A stretch of DNA of 64,000 bases from Azospirillum sp. TSA2s. GTDB lineage: Bacteria; Pseudomonadota; Alphaproteobacteria; Azospirillales; Azospirillaceae. Below, in pieces: positions 34,456 to 42,669 of this stretch. The first letter of the stretch is position 1. Each line of letters starts with the position of its first letter. A model generated the notes under the pieces. That model searched no databases and was not told where the DNA came from. It worked only from the letters and a program-made list of their open reading frames with translations. The position numbers and the translations under genes were made by a program. Where the stretch lies: NCBI RefSeq assembly GCF_004923315.1, contig NZ_CP039644.1:186001-250000 (forward strand), in the 5' to 3' direction.

Positions 34456-35196
34456 ATGAGTATGATAAGGCGCAGCTCCGCCGAGTTTCTCGGGACATTC
34501 TGGCTGGTTTTCGGCGGCTGCGGCAGCGCCGTGCTCGCCGCCGCCTTTCCGCAGGTCGGGATCGGACTGCTGGGTGTCTCCCTCGCCTTCGGCCTCACCG
34601 TCCTGACCATGGCCTATTCCATCGGCCACATCTCCGGCTGCCACCTGAACCCGGCGGTGACGGTCGGGCTGTGGGCCGGCGGGCGGTTCCCGGCCAAGGA
34701 CATCCTGCCCTACGTGCTGGCCCAGCTGGTCGGAGCCTTCGCGGCGGCCCTGGTCCTGTATGTCATCGCCACCGGAAAGGCCGACTACAGCCTGGCCGTC
34801 AACGGCCTCGCCGCCAACGGGTACGAGGCGCATTCGCCCGGCCAGTACGGCATCACCTCGGCCCTGGTGATCGAGCTGGTGCTGACCTTCTTCTTCGTGC
34901 TGGTGATCCTGGGCTCCACCGACCGGCGGGCGCCGGCCGGCTTCGCGCCGCTGGCCATCGGCATGGCGCTCGTCCTCATCCATCTGATCAGCATCCCGGT
35001 GACCAACACGTCGGTGAACCCGGCGCGCAGCACCGGTCCGGCGCTGGTGGTCGGCGGATGGGCGCTGCAACAGCTCTGGCTGTTCTGGATCGCCCCGCTG
35101 GCCGGCGGACTGGCGGGCGGACTGGCCTACCGCGCGCTTGCCGAGGAGGAGGCGCCGAAGCCCGCCATCACCGGGCAGGCGAAAAGCTCCACCTGA
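34456..35196 (+). CDS. aqpZ: Aquaporin Z
   Basis: A 246-residue water channel of the inner membrane. Both NPA boxes are present: [14 protein letters not shown] (first) and [13 protein letters not shown] (second); the latter has the R that completes the selectivity filter. Six transmembrane segments are visible, beginning at [20 protein letters not shown]. The first NPA is preceded by GHISGCHLN, as in AqpZ rather than the glycerol facilitator GlpF. The ATG follows GGAGG by 6 bases. Downstream a stable hairpin (35213-35238) probably ends the transcript. Confidence 0.93.
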   Translation: MSMIRRSSAEFLGTFWLVFGGCGSAVLAAAFPQVGIGLLGVSLAFGLTVLTMAYSIGHISGCHLNPAVTVGLWAGGRFPAKDILPYVLAQLVGAFAAALVLYVIATGKADYSLAVNGLAANGYEAHSPGQYGITSALVIELVLTFFFVLVILGSTDRRAPAGFAPLAIGMALVLIHLISIPVTNTSVNPARSTGPALVVGGWALQQLWLFWIAPLAGGLAGGLAYRALAEEEAPKPAITGQAKSST

Positions 35197-35212
35197 AGCG
35201 CATCCGATCGAG

Positions 35213-35238
35213 GGGACCGGTTCGCAAGAGCCGGTCCC
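35213..35238 (+). terminator. Hairpin after aqpZ
   Basis: Perfect 8-bp stem GGGACCGG / CCGGTCCC with a 10-base loop, 16 bases after the stop codon. No T-run on either strand, so strength as an intrinsic terminator is uncertain. Confidence 0.45.
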
Positions 35239-35345
35239 GGGTGACCTGTCCCGGATAGCCCGCCCCGCATGGCCCGCAGATGTCGCAACGCCCCGCCGCC
35301 GTCCATTGTTATTCAGGCAGGACAGACGGCGCAGAAGGCGTATCC

Positions 35346-35468
35346 ATGCGGCAGTTCGACCCCGATTCCAACCCGATGACTGAGGCCGATTACGGCATCG
35401 TGCTGGGCCTGTTCATCGGCATCTATCTCGGCCTCCTGGTGGTGTCGGCGCTGCCCTTGTTGGCCTGA
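35346..35468 (+). CDS. Tiny membrane protein
   Basis: A 40-residue ORF: a polar head (DPDSNPMTEADYG) then one hydrophobic helix GIVLGLFIGIYLGLLVVSAL. It lies between aqpZ and the convergent LuxR gene. It could be a genuine single-span microprotein, but no homologue or ribosome-binding site is clear; a second start at the internal Met (10 codons later) is also possible. Confidence 0.4.
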   Translation: MRQFDPDSNPMTEADYGIVLGLFIGIYLGLLVVSALPLLA

Positions 35469-35471
35469 CCC

Positions 35472-36647
35472 TCACGGCCCCTCCGGCAGCATCAGGCAGC
35501 GGTTGACCAGATTCATCAGCTCGCTCTGGCGGCTGGTTCCGGTCTTGGCGAAGATGCTGCGCAGCTGGCTGCGCACGGTGCTGATCGCCACGCCGCGGCG
35601 GTCGCCGATCTCCGCCGGGGTCAGGTCGGCCAGCAGGTCAGCGACCAGGGCGGCCTCCACCGGCGTCAGGCCGAACAGTCCGCCCAGCCGCGCCCCCAGC
35701 CCCGGCGCCACGGCGGCCGGGTCGACGATGTAGACCACCGCACGAATGCGCGGCCCACCACCCGCATTACCGCAAGGTCCTTCCGCCGCCTCATGGGACA
35801 GCGGCAGAACGGTCAGCTGATAGGGCGGCTTACCGGACGCGCGCGGCACCCGAAGATCACCCGCTTTCCCCCGATGCGTTCGTCCGACCCTGCCGGCCGA
35901 CAGCGCCGCCTCGACCACATGGGCCAACCGGCGTTCCCCGCTCGCGGGTTGAGCCTGCAAGCGCCCTTGCACAAGCCGCAATCCGTCTTGTGCGTCGATC
36001 ATCGCCTGTCCGGCGCGATTCACGGTGATTGCCCGCACAGCAGCGTCGAGCAGGACGACACCCATCGGCAGGCCGTCGATCACACGGGCGCTCCAAGCCA
36101 CCTCCTCATCCCGGCTCGCCCACAATCGGGTGCGCAGCCGCATTGCGCGTTGAAGATGCGGTGCACACTCGTGCAGAAGACGCGCCGCCTGATCGGGGAA
36201 AGGAGGCGCACCGGCTGGACGGTAAAGGCTCAGGATGGGCTGCAGCGCGGCCAGATCGCCACCGTCGGCCAAGGTGACGGCACACAGCCGGCCAATGCCA
36301 TGGTGCTGCAGCAGATCATTGAAGATGGCCGAACGGTGCAATTCAGCCTCGGTGGCAATTTCCTCACCACGCCAGACCGCACAATGGCTGAGCAGACCTT
36401 GAGCAGCCGCCACATTGGTCCATAAGTCGCGATTGCGGTAATGCAGCGTGTAATCACGCAAAAGTTCGTCCGCGATGTGGTGGCGGGCCCAAAGCGCTTG
36501 GGTATCCACCCCTCCTGTCGCTGTGAAGAGAAACCCACTGGTCGCACTGGCGGATACGCACAAGTCCTGAAGAACCGAATTCCAGCGCTCCGGAAAGACT
36601 ACGGTGTCATAGATGCTCTCGATCAAGGTTTCCGTGACAAGAGGCAT
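35472..36647 (-). CDS. LuxR-type regulator, tandem paralogue 1
   Basis: A 391-residue transcription factor. The long N-terminal part (LIESIYDTVVFPERWNSVLQ, then IDGLPMGVVLLDAAVRAITV near residue 190) suggests a GAF/PAS-like sensing region. The C-terminal LuxR HTH (about 320-385) reads FGLTPVEAALVADLLADLTP, then GVAISTVRSQLRSIFAKTGT. The start follows GGAGG. It is 123 bases from a sister gene (36771-37973) with the same architecture; 139 bp encoding the HTH approach are identical at base level (35612-35750 versus 36911-37049). Ligand unknown. Confidence 0.82.
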   Translation of the reverse strand: MPLVTETLIESIYDTVVFPERWNSVLQDLCVSASATSGFLFTATGGVDTQALWARHHIADELLRDYTLHYRNRDLWTNVAAAQGLLSHCAVWRGEEIATEAELHRSAIFNDLLQHHGIGRLCAVTLADGGDLAALQPILSLYRPAGAPPFPDQAARLLHECAPHLQRAMRLRTRLWASRDEEVAWSARVIDGLPMGVVLLDAAVRAITVNRAGQAMIDAQDGLRLVQGRLQAQPASGERRLAHVVEAALSAGRVGRTHRGKAGDLRVPRASGKPPYQLTVLPLSHEAAEGPCGNAGGGPRIRAVVYIVDPAAVAPGLGARLGGLFGLTPVEAALVADLLADLTPAEIGDRRGVAISTVRSQLRSIFAKTGTSRQSELMNLVNRCLMLPEGP

Positions 36648-36770
36648 GTCACCTCCAATGCTCGCTTCTTACGAAAACTCCATTGCTGTAAGCAACCGGC
36701 CGAAAACGCCCCGGTGAACATCCCTCCACGACGGGACAGCCGGGGGGCGGCGCTGCCCTGATCCTCTCCC

Positions 36771-37973
36771 TCACGGCCTCTCCGGCAGCATCAGGCAGCG
36801 GTTGACCAAATTCATCAGCTCGCTCTGGCGGATGGTGCCGGTCTTGGCGAAGACGCTGCGCAGCTGGCTGCGCACGGTGCTGATCGCCACGCCGCGGCGC
36901 TCACCGATTTCCGCCGGGGTCAGGTCGGCCAGCAGGTCAGCGACCAGGGCGGCCTCCACCGGCGTCAGGCCGAACAGTCCGCCCAGCCGCGCCCCCAGCC
37001 CCGGCGCCACGGCGGCCGGGTCGACGATGTAGACCACCGCACGAATGCGGGCGCCGTCTCCTCCCCCGCCGCCGGCATCGCCGAACGGCCCCGCCGCCTC
37101 GGGCGACAGCGGCAGAACGGTCAGCAGATAAGGCGCCCGGCCGGACGGGCGCGACACCCGGAGGTCGGCCGCCTCGCCCTGGCGCGCCGCCGCGGTCCTG
37201 GCGCCCGCCGACACCGCCGCCTCCAGCGCATGGGCAAGCCGGCGCGCCTCGGCCCCCTGTTCGGCCTGCAGGCGCCCCTGCCGAAGCTGCAGCCCGTCCC
37301 GCGCATCGACCATCGCCTGTCCGGCCCGGTTCAGGCAGAGGATCCGCCCGGCGGCGTCGAGCAGGGCGACCCCCATCGGCAGGCGGTCGATCATCCGGCC
37401 GCTCCACAGGACCTCCTCCTCCCGGCCGTCCTGGCGCGCCCACAGCCGGACGCGCAGCCGCATCGCCCGCTGAAGATGCGGGGCGCAGCCCTGCAGGAGC
37501 CTGACCGTCTCGTCGGAAAAAGGCGGCCTGTCGGCCGGGCGGAACAGGCTCAGCACCGGCTGCATCGGCGTCAACTCGCCGCCATCGGACAGGGAAACGG
37601 AACACAACCGCCCCATTCCCTGCTCCTTCAACATCTCATTGAAGATCATTGAATGGCGCAACTCCGCCTCCGGCACCAACTCCTCTCCACGGCGAACCAC
37701 GCACCGGTGCAGCAGGCCACGTGCCGCTGCCGCATTGGCCCAAAGGTCGCGATGGCGGAAATGGGTGGTGTAATCGCCGAGCACCGCGTCCGAGATGTTA
37801 TGGCGCGCCCACAGCGCCATGGTCCGGGCATCCTGGTTGAGCGCCGCAGTGAACAGGAAGCCGTGCGTCGCATCAGCCGAGGCGCAGAGCCGTTCCAGGA
37901 CACCGCTCCAGCGCTCCGGAAAGGTCACGGTGTCGTAGATGTCCTCGATTAGGGAGTCCGCAGCCTGCGCCAT
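36771..37973 (-). CDS. LuxR-type regulator, tandem paralogue 2
   Basis: A 400-residue sister of the neighbouring regulator: LIEDIYDTVTFPERWSGVLE at the start, PAS-like core IDRLPMGVALLDAAGRILCL, and the LuxR HTH FGLTPVEAALVADLLADLTP to RSQLRSVFAKTGTIRQS. The start at 37973 follows GGAGGACTTTCCCC; the frame continues upstream without homology. The N-terminal halves of the pair differ much more than the HTH halves, so they probably sense different cues but bind similar sites. No LuxI is nearby. Divergent from the receiver-like gene, with 190 bp between. Confidence 0.82.
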   Translation of the reverse strand: MAQAADSLIEDIYDTVTFPERWSGVLERLCASADATHGFLFTAALNQDARTMALWARHNISDAVLGDYTTHFRHRDLWANAAAARGLLHRCVVRRGEELVPEAELRHSMIFNEMLKEQGMGRLCSVSLSDGGELTPMQPVLSLFRPADRPPFSDETVRLLQGCAPHLQRAMRLRVRLWARQDGREEEVLWSGRMIDRLPMGVALLDAAGRILCLNRAGQAMVDARDGLQLRQGRLQAEQGAEARRLAHALEAAVSAGARTAAARQGEAADLRVSRPSGRAPYLLTVLPLSPEAAGPFGDAGGGGGDGARIRAVVYIVDPAAVAPGLGARLGGLFGLTPVEAALVADLLADLTPAEIGERRGVAISTVRSQLRSVFAKTGTIRQSELMNLVNRCLMLPERP

Positions 37974-38163
37974 GGGGAAAGTCCTCCGCTTGTGGACAAT
38001 TCCACGTAGGCAATCTCCCGCGCTCAAGACCAATCAGTTGTATATGACCATCGGCCGAGCGTTTCGTCCGTCATGTGAAGGATGCGGCCGCTGGGATTTT
38101 CCTCAAAAGTCATCGGATCGCCCCCTGCCGGAAACAGGAGCCATCGAAGCGGAGCAAGGCCCC

Positions 38164-38664
38164 ATGACGAACGACTGCGGAATGGAAGACGCCACCCTGC
38201 CGGCGACCGGCGGGCCGGCCATGCGCAGGGACGGAGACCGGGGCGGAGACCGGGTGCGCTGGGCACTGGTCGCCGACCGCAGTCCGCTGCTGCGCGAGGG
38301 GATGCGGCTTTATCTGGAAACGCTGGGGTGGCGGGTCGTGGCGGGCGGCACGATGGACGAAGGGCTGGCGCTGCTGGCGCGAGGCCACCTCGTTCCCGAC
38401 CTGATCGTGGTGGGGGAGACGGGTCCGGAGCGCCGGGGGACTTGCGGGGCGTGGCCGTCGGCCTTCGACCGGCTGGCGGCGATGCGCGGTGCCGTGCGCC
38501 CCGTCCTGTTGTCGATCGCCGCGGCGAACCATGACCTGACGGTCCGGGCCCGCGACAGCGGCTTCGAGGCCATCCACATCGACATGCCGCCGCTGAACCT
38601 GGAAGAGCTGCTGCTGAGCTGCGTCCGCCGGATCGAACGGGGCGAGGGGGCGGGGGTGAGATGA
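38164..38664 (+). CDS. Degenerate receiver-domain protein
   Basis: A 166-residue protein. The body (about 32-155) has the fold pattern of a response-regulator receiver: ALVADRSPLLREGMRLYLET, then VPDLIVVGETGP, VRPVLLSIAAANHDLTVRAR and GFEAIHIDMPPLNLEELLLS. At the phospho-acceptor position the usual Asp in (D)LxxxD is Gly in DLIVVGE, so ordinary phosphorylation seems impossible. No output domain follows; it is a stand-alone pseudo-receiver. Start: ATG with GGAGCAAGG upstream. It is divergent from the second LuxR paralogue, a possible functional link. Confidence 0.7.
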   Translation: MTNDCGMEDATLPATGGPAMRRDGDRGGDRVRWALVADRSPLLREGMRLYLETLGWRVVAGGTMDEGLALLARGHLVPDLIVVGETGPERRGTCGAWPSAFDRLAAMRGAVRPVLLSIAAANHDLTVRARDSGFEAIHIDMPPLNLEELLLSCVRRIERGEGAGVR

Positions 38665-38906
38665 CGGCGTGGGATGAGAATATATTTTCATGAAACCATA
38701 TCATCTTATTGATGCGTGATCTGCTTTGTTGACGGGGCATGGATTGGTTCTGTGACGAGATGCCGGGCCGGCCCGCCTGCCGCGCGGCCAGCCGGTGGAG
38801 GGAGAGGGCGGGAAACCGCATCCGGGTTGACAACGGCGGCACCTGGACGGCTTTTCAACCCGACCGAACCGCAAGAGCCCACCCGCGAGAAAGACCACCC
38901 GCTACC

Positions 38907-40133
38907 ATGCTTCATCAGGCCGTCATTCTTGTAGGCGGACGGGGAACGCGGCTCGGACCGCTGACCGACGACACGCCGAAGCCCCTTCTGCCGGTGGGCG
39001 GACGGCCGTTCCTCGGCTATCTGGTCGATGAACTGGCTCGGCAGAGTTTTGACGACATCCTGCTGCTGGCCGGCTATCGCGGCGACCGGATGGACCGTTT
39101 CTGCGCGGAGATGCAGCGCTCCGGTCTGCGACTGCGCTGCATGACGGAGCCGGAACCGGCCGGAACCGGCGGCGCTCTGCGCTTTGCGGCGGACCTGCTG
39201 GAGACGCAATTCCTGCTGCTGAACGGCGATACGCTGTTCGACATCAACCTCAACGACCTTGCGACCCCGCCCCTGCCGACCGACGGCAGAGTCCTGGCGA
39301 GGATGGCGCTGCGCCGGGTCCCCGACACCGCCCGTTACGGCACCATCGTCTTGAAGGACGGCCGGGTCGCCGCCATGCACGAGAAGGGGCGGGCGGGGGA
39401 AGGGCTGATCAACGGCGGCATCTATCTGCTCGACCGCCGGGCAGTCGACCGGCTGCCGCCGTTGTCCTCCTCCATCGAAACGGACCTGTTCCCCCGGCTG
39501 GCGGCGGAAGGCGCCGTCGAGGGACGGGTCTACGATCGTTTCTTCCTGGATATCGGCGTGCCCGACGATTTCGCCCTGGCCCAGAGCGCCATCCCCACCA
39601 GCCGGCACCGCAAAGCCGCCTTCTTCGACCGTGACGGCGTGCTGAACGAGGACATCGGCTTCGCCCATCGTCCCGACCAGATCACCTGGATGCCGGGGGC
39701 GAGGGAGGCGGTAAAGCGGCTGAACGATGCCGGCTTCCTGGTCTTCGTCGTCACCAACCAGGCCGGCGTCGCCCGCGGTCTCTACAGCGAGGAGCATGTG
39801 CGGACCCTGCATCGCTGGATGCAGCAGGAACTGCACGCCGTCGGCGCCCATGTCGACGCCTTCTACCACTGCCCGCACCATCCCGAGCATGGCGAGCCCC
39901 CCTATCGGACCGACTGTGCCTGCCGCAAGCCGGAGCCCGGAATGCTGCTGCAGGCGATGGCCGAGTGGCCGGTGGAGCCGAAGGGCAGCTTCCTGATCGG
40001 CGACCGCGACACCGACCTGCAGGCGGCGCAACGGGCGGGCATCGAAGGCACGCTCTACCGCGGCGGCGACCTCGACGCCGTCGTCGCCAGCATCCTGGCG
40101 CGCTCCACGGACGGCATGACGGCGGGCGGCTAG
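38907..40133 (+). CDS. Fused heptose-1-phosphate guanylyl-type transferase and HAD phosphatase (HddC-GmhB)
   Basis: A 408-residue bifunctional enzyme. Residues 1-230 form a nucleotidyltransferase ([54 protein letters not shown]). Residues 235-400 form a GmhB-type HAD-IIIA phosphatase with D241 and D243 in [13 protein letters not shown], the [10 protein letters not shown] step, and the zinc loop [20 protein letters not shown], then [10 protein letters not shown]. Together they would turn heptose 1,7-bisphosphate into an NDP-heptose via the 1-phosphate, for LPS or capsule heptose. The domain order is the reaction order reversed. The ATG matches the family start; the open frame above is unlikely coding. 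No other heptose gene is nearby. Confidence 0.88.
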   Translation: MLHQAVILVGGRGTRLGPLTDDTPKPLLPVGGRPFLGYLVDELARQSFDDILLLAGYRGDRMDRFCAEMQRSGLRLRCMTEPEPAGTGGALRFAADLLETQFLLLNGDTLFDINLNDLATPPLPTDGRVLARMALRRVPDTARYGTIVLKDGRVAAMHEKGRAGEGLINGGIYLLDRRAVDRLPPLSSSIETDLFPRLAAEGAVEGRVYDRFFLDIGVPDDFALAQSAIPTSRHRKAAFFDRDGVLNEDIGFAHRPDQITWMPGAREAVKRLNDAGFLVFVVTNQAGVARGLYSEEHVRTLHRWMQQELHAVGAHVDAFYHCPHHPEHGEPPYRTDCACRKPEPGMLLQAMAEWPVEPKGSFLIGDRDTDLQAAQRAGIEGTLYRGGDLDAVVASILARSTDGMTAGG

Positions 40134-40534
40134 GACAGCCAGCCTTCGACCAACGGCTTCAGCCATCGCCACAGCAAGGCCCCCGCCGCCAGCCAGAGGG
40201 CGATCATGACCATGGCGGCGGCGACGCTGACCGGGCGGGCGGATCGGCGCGCCGCGGTGGCCCGGTGTTCGGCCAGAAGCTCCGGCGGGATGAGGCGGAC
40301 GACCAGCAGGAGGCCGAGCGGCACGATCAGCAGATCGTCCAGATAGCCCAGCACCGGGATGAAATCGGGGATCAGGTCGATCGGGCTCAGCGCATAGGCG
40401 GCGACCGCCATCGCCAGGAGGCGGACAGGCCAGGGGGTGCGCGGGTCGCGCGCCGCCAGATAGACGGCCAGCACGTCGCGCTTGATCGCACGCCCCCATG
40501 TCCTCGCAGCTGCCATTGCCGCCGGGAGCATCAT
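40130..40534 (-). CDS. YkvA-type (DUF1232) membrane protein
   Basis: A 134-residue protein with the DUF1232 core: [40 protein letters not shown] and [19 protein letters not shown], plus a last helix [18 protein letters not shown]. Two or three membrane helices. Homologues are widespread with no known activity. Its stop overlaps the stop of the convergent HddC-GmhB gene by 4 bases; an ATG at 40516 is an alternative start. Confidence 0.8.
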   Translation of the reverse strand: MMLPAAMAAARTWGRAIKRDVLAVYLAARDPRTPWPVRLLAMAVAAYALSPIDLIPDFIPVLGYLDDLLIVPLGLLLVVRLIPPELLAEHRATAARRSARPVSVAAAMVMIALWLAAGALLWRWLKPLVEGWLS

Positions 40535-40898
40535 CCGGCGCCGGACCGGCCTCGTCCGGCCACGATCCCGTCGACGCCTCCAAGGGGGCCCCCACGCGGA
40601 TGGCTGCCGGCCCGTTTCAGGCGCTTGTCGATGTCGGGAGGGGAACGGTGCGTGCTCATGCCGCCGATCCTATCCTCCGGAGTGGATATTTCAACACGCT
40701 GGGCCGGGATGTCCGGGATCACCCGAACGGGAGGGGCGCTGTGCCGGTGGTCTTGGGGCAGGGCCGCCATGGGTAGTCGGCGATCCTTCGGAATAAACCT
40801 CCCGCGTCCTTTTTCACCCCCCGCAATCAGTCGTAGGTTTTGTTGCCATTTCGAACAGTTTTCCAAGAAACGCCTTTGAACATCACCCGGAGGTTCCC
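40535..40898. other. Intergenic stretch before the acyltransferase
   Basis: 364 bases without a gene that looks real. The only clear element is the strong CCGGAGG just before the acyltransferase ATG. A moderately AT-rich patch at 40785-40870 may carry its promoter. Confidence 0.4.
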
Positions 40899-42098
40899 AT
40901 GCGGTTCCCGGTGCTCGACGGCTGGCGTGGCCTGTGCGCGTTATGCGTTGCCCTGTACCATTTGCACAGCATCGATCATTTGCATACGATCGATTTCGTG
41001 CGCGGCAGCTATCTTTTTGTCGATTTCTTCTTTGTTTTGAGCGGCTTTGTCATCGTCCACGCCTATTCCGACCGCATCGACGGCGGGAAGTCGGCCGGGA
41101 CCTTCCTGGTCCGGCGGTTCGGCCGGGTCTGGCCGCTGCATGCGGCGGTGCTGCTGGCCTTCGTGGCGCTGGAATGCGTGAAGGTGGTCTCCGGACCATC
41201 CGGCGGCCATGTTGGAACCGCCGCCTTCTCCGGGACCTATGCCCCATCGGCCCTGGTCAGCAACCTCGCCCTGGTCCATGCGCTGGGGGTGGAGGATCAA
41301 TGGACCTGGAACATCCCGAGCTGGTCGATCAGCGCGGAGTTCTTCGTCTACATCACCTTCGCCCTCCTCTGCCTGACGGTGCGCCGGCCAAAGGTGCTGG
41401 CCGTGGCGATGGTCACGCTCGCCGTCGCCGGTGCCCTGGTGGTGATGCGCTTTTCCGCCAATTACATCGACACCAGCATCGACTACGGCTATTTCCGCTG
41501 CCTCTACGGCTTCTTCACCGGCTGCCTCGTCTACCGGCTGTATCGGGCGGTCGCTAACAGGCGCCCCGATAAAGCCGTGTCCCTGCTTGCCGGCGGGCTG
41601 GCCGAGGCGGGGGCGCTGCTGGCGGTGGTGGCCTTCGTCTCGGCCGCGGGGGGCAACGCCCTGTCGCTGGCGGCGCCGCTCCTGTTCGGGCTTGTGGTGT
41701 GGGTGTTCGCCTTCGAAGCCGGGCCGGTCTCCCGCCTGCTGGCGACCTCGCCCTTCCAGCGGCTGGGCGCCTGGTCCTACTCGATCTACATGGTGCATGC
41801 CCTGCTGATCGCCGTGCTGCAGAAAGGCACGACGGTGATGCAGGGGGTCCTCGGCCGGCCGCTGTTCGTCGAGCGCGAGGTGGAGGGCGGCAGCGACCGG
41901 CTGCTCTCCTTCGGCGACGCCTGGGTGATGGATCTGGTGAGCGGCGGCTATCTGCTGGCGGTGATCGCCCTGTCGGCCCTGACCTACCGCTTCATCGAGC
42001 TGCCGGGGCAGGCGATGGTCAACGGCCTGCTGGTCCGGTCGCGCAAAGCCGCGCCGGCCAACCCGCCGGCCAACCCACCAATGGTCGAGGCGGCCTGA
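40899..42098 (+). CDS. Acyltransferase-3 (OafA-like) membrane protein
   Basis: A 399-residue, roughly ten-helix protein for O-acetylation of a cell-surface sugar. Family marks seen: LDGWRGLCALCVALYHL near the start, FFVLSGFVI, the R/K-x10-H type site RRFGRVWPLHA, NIPSWSISAEFFVYI and SYSIYMVHALLIAVL. The start has CCGGAGG at 7 bases. It stands near the heptose and glycan genes, making an O-antigen or exopolysaccharide acceptor plausible; that is inference. No SGNH domain is attached. Confidence 0.9.
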   Translation: MRFPVLDGWRGLCALCVALYHLHSIDHLHTIDFVRGSYLFVDFFFVLSGFVIVHAYSDRIDGGKSAGTFLVRRFGRVWPLHAAVLLAFVALECVKVVSGPSGGHVGTAAFSGTYAPSALVSNLALVHALGVEDQWTWNIPSWSISAEFFVYITFALLCLTVRRPKVLAVAMVTLAVAGALVVMRFSANYIDTSIDYGYFRCLYGFFTGCLVYRLYRAVANRRPDKAVSLLAGGLAEAGALLAVVAFVSAAGGNALSLAAPLLFGLVVWVFAFEAGPVSRLLATSPFQRLGAWSYSIYMVHALLIAVLQKGTTVMQGVLGRPLFVEREVEGGSDRLLSFGDAWVMDLVSGGYLLAVIALSALTYRFIELPGQAMVNGLLVRSRKAAPANPPANPPMVEAA

Positions 42099-42149
42099 AC
42101 GCCGCCCCGGCCATCACCCCTGGCCGTCATCCGGGACGCATCGGACCCG

Positions 42150-42629
42150 TCAATGACGGGCGAAGACCTGCGGCCCGCCGGCGGCGCCGAACAGCATGAC
42201 CTGATAGGGCTGGCCGACGCCCATGTCCATGCCGGGGGCGTCCTGCGGCATGCCCGGGACCGCCAGCCCGCGGGCCTGCGGCCGTTCGGCCAGAAGCCGC
42301 CGCACGTCGTCGGCCGGCACATGGCCCTCCAGGACATAGCCGCCGACCCGCGCCGTGTGGCAGGAGGCGAGGTCGTCCGGCACGCCGGCCATGCGCTTCA
42401 TCGGCGTCACGTCGTCGACGGTGTGGACGGTGACCTCGAAACCGGCAGCGCGCATGTGCCGCACCCAGCCCTCGCAGCAGTCGCAGCTCGCGGCCTTCCA
42501 GACCTCCACCGCGGCCCCTTCGGCAGGAACGGCGGCGCGGACCAGGCCCGACAGCCCCATCGACCCGAGGCCGAGCGCCAGAACCGTCATCGCCGCCCCC
42601 CGCATCATCGTCCGCCGCGTCATGCTCAT
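42150..42629 (-). CDS. DUF411 metal-binding protein
   Basis: A 159-residue exported protein. The start after TTAGGAG gives the signal segment MTRRTMMRGAAMTVLALGLG, a possible Tat signal. The mature part has the DUF411 motif VEVWKAASCDCCEGWVRHMR (Cys-rich), a GGYVLEGHVPADDV loop and GMDMGVGQPYQVMLFG. Homologues accompany copper and other metal resistance genes and are thought to bind Cu or related metals in the periplasm. It is 40 bases from the P1B-ATPase, same strand, so it probably shares its induction. Confidence 0.85.
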   Translation of the reverse strand: MSMTRRTMMRGAAMTVLALGLGSMGLSGLVRAAVPAEGAAVEVWKAASCDCCEGWVRHMRAAGFEVTVHTVDDVTPMKRMAGVPDDLASCHTARVGGYVLEGHVPADDVRRLLAERPQARGLAVPGMPQDAPGMDMGVGQPYQVMLFGAAGGPQVFARH

Positions 42630-42669
42630 GGAATTTCTCCTAACGAAATCAGATCTCTGGTCCGGGCGT

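Noticed and set aside
32131..35070. 979-residue open frame opposite the ClC and aquaporin genes
   Set aside because: Its text is low-complexity (His/Gly/Gln-rich) antisense of two clear membrane protein genes; high-GC DNA makes such frames.
40498..40776. 92-residue plus-strand frame before the acyltransferase
   Set aside because: Overlaps the start of the YkvA gene on the other strand and shows no protein-like pattern.
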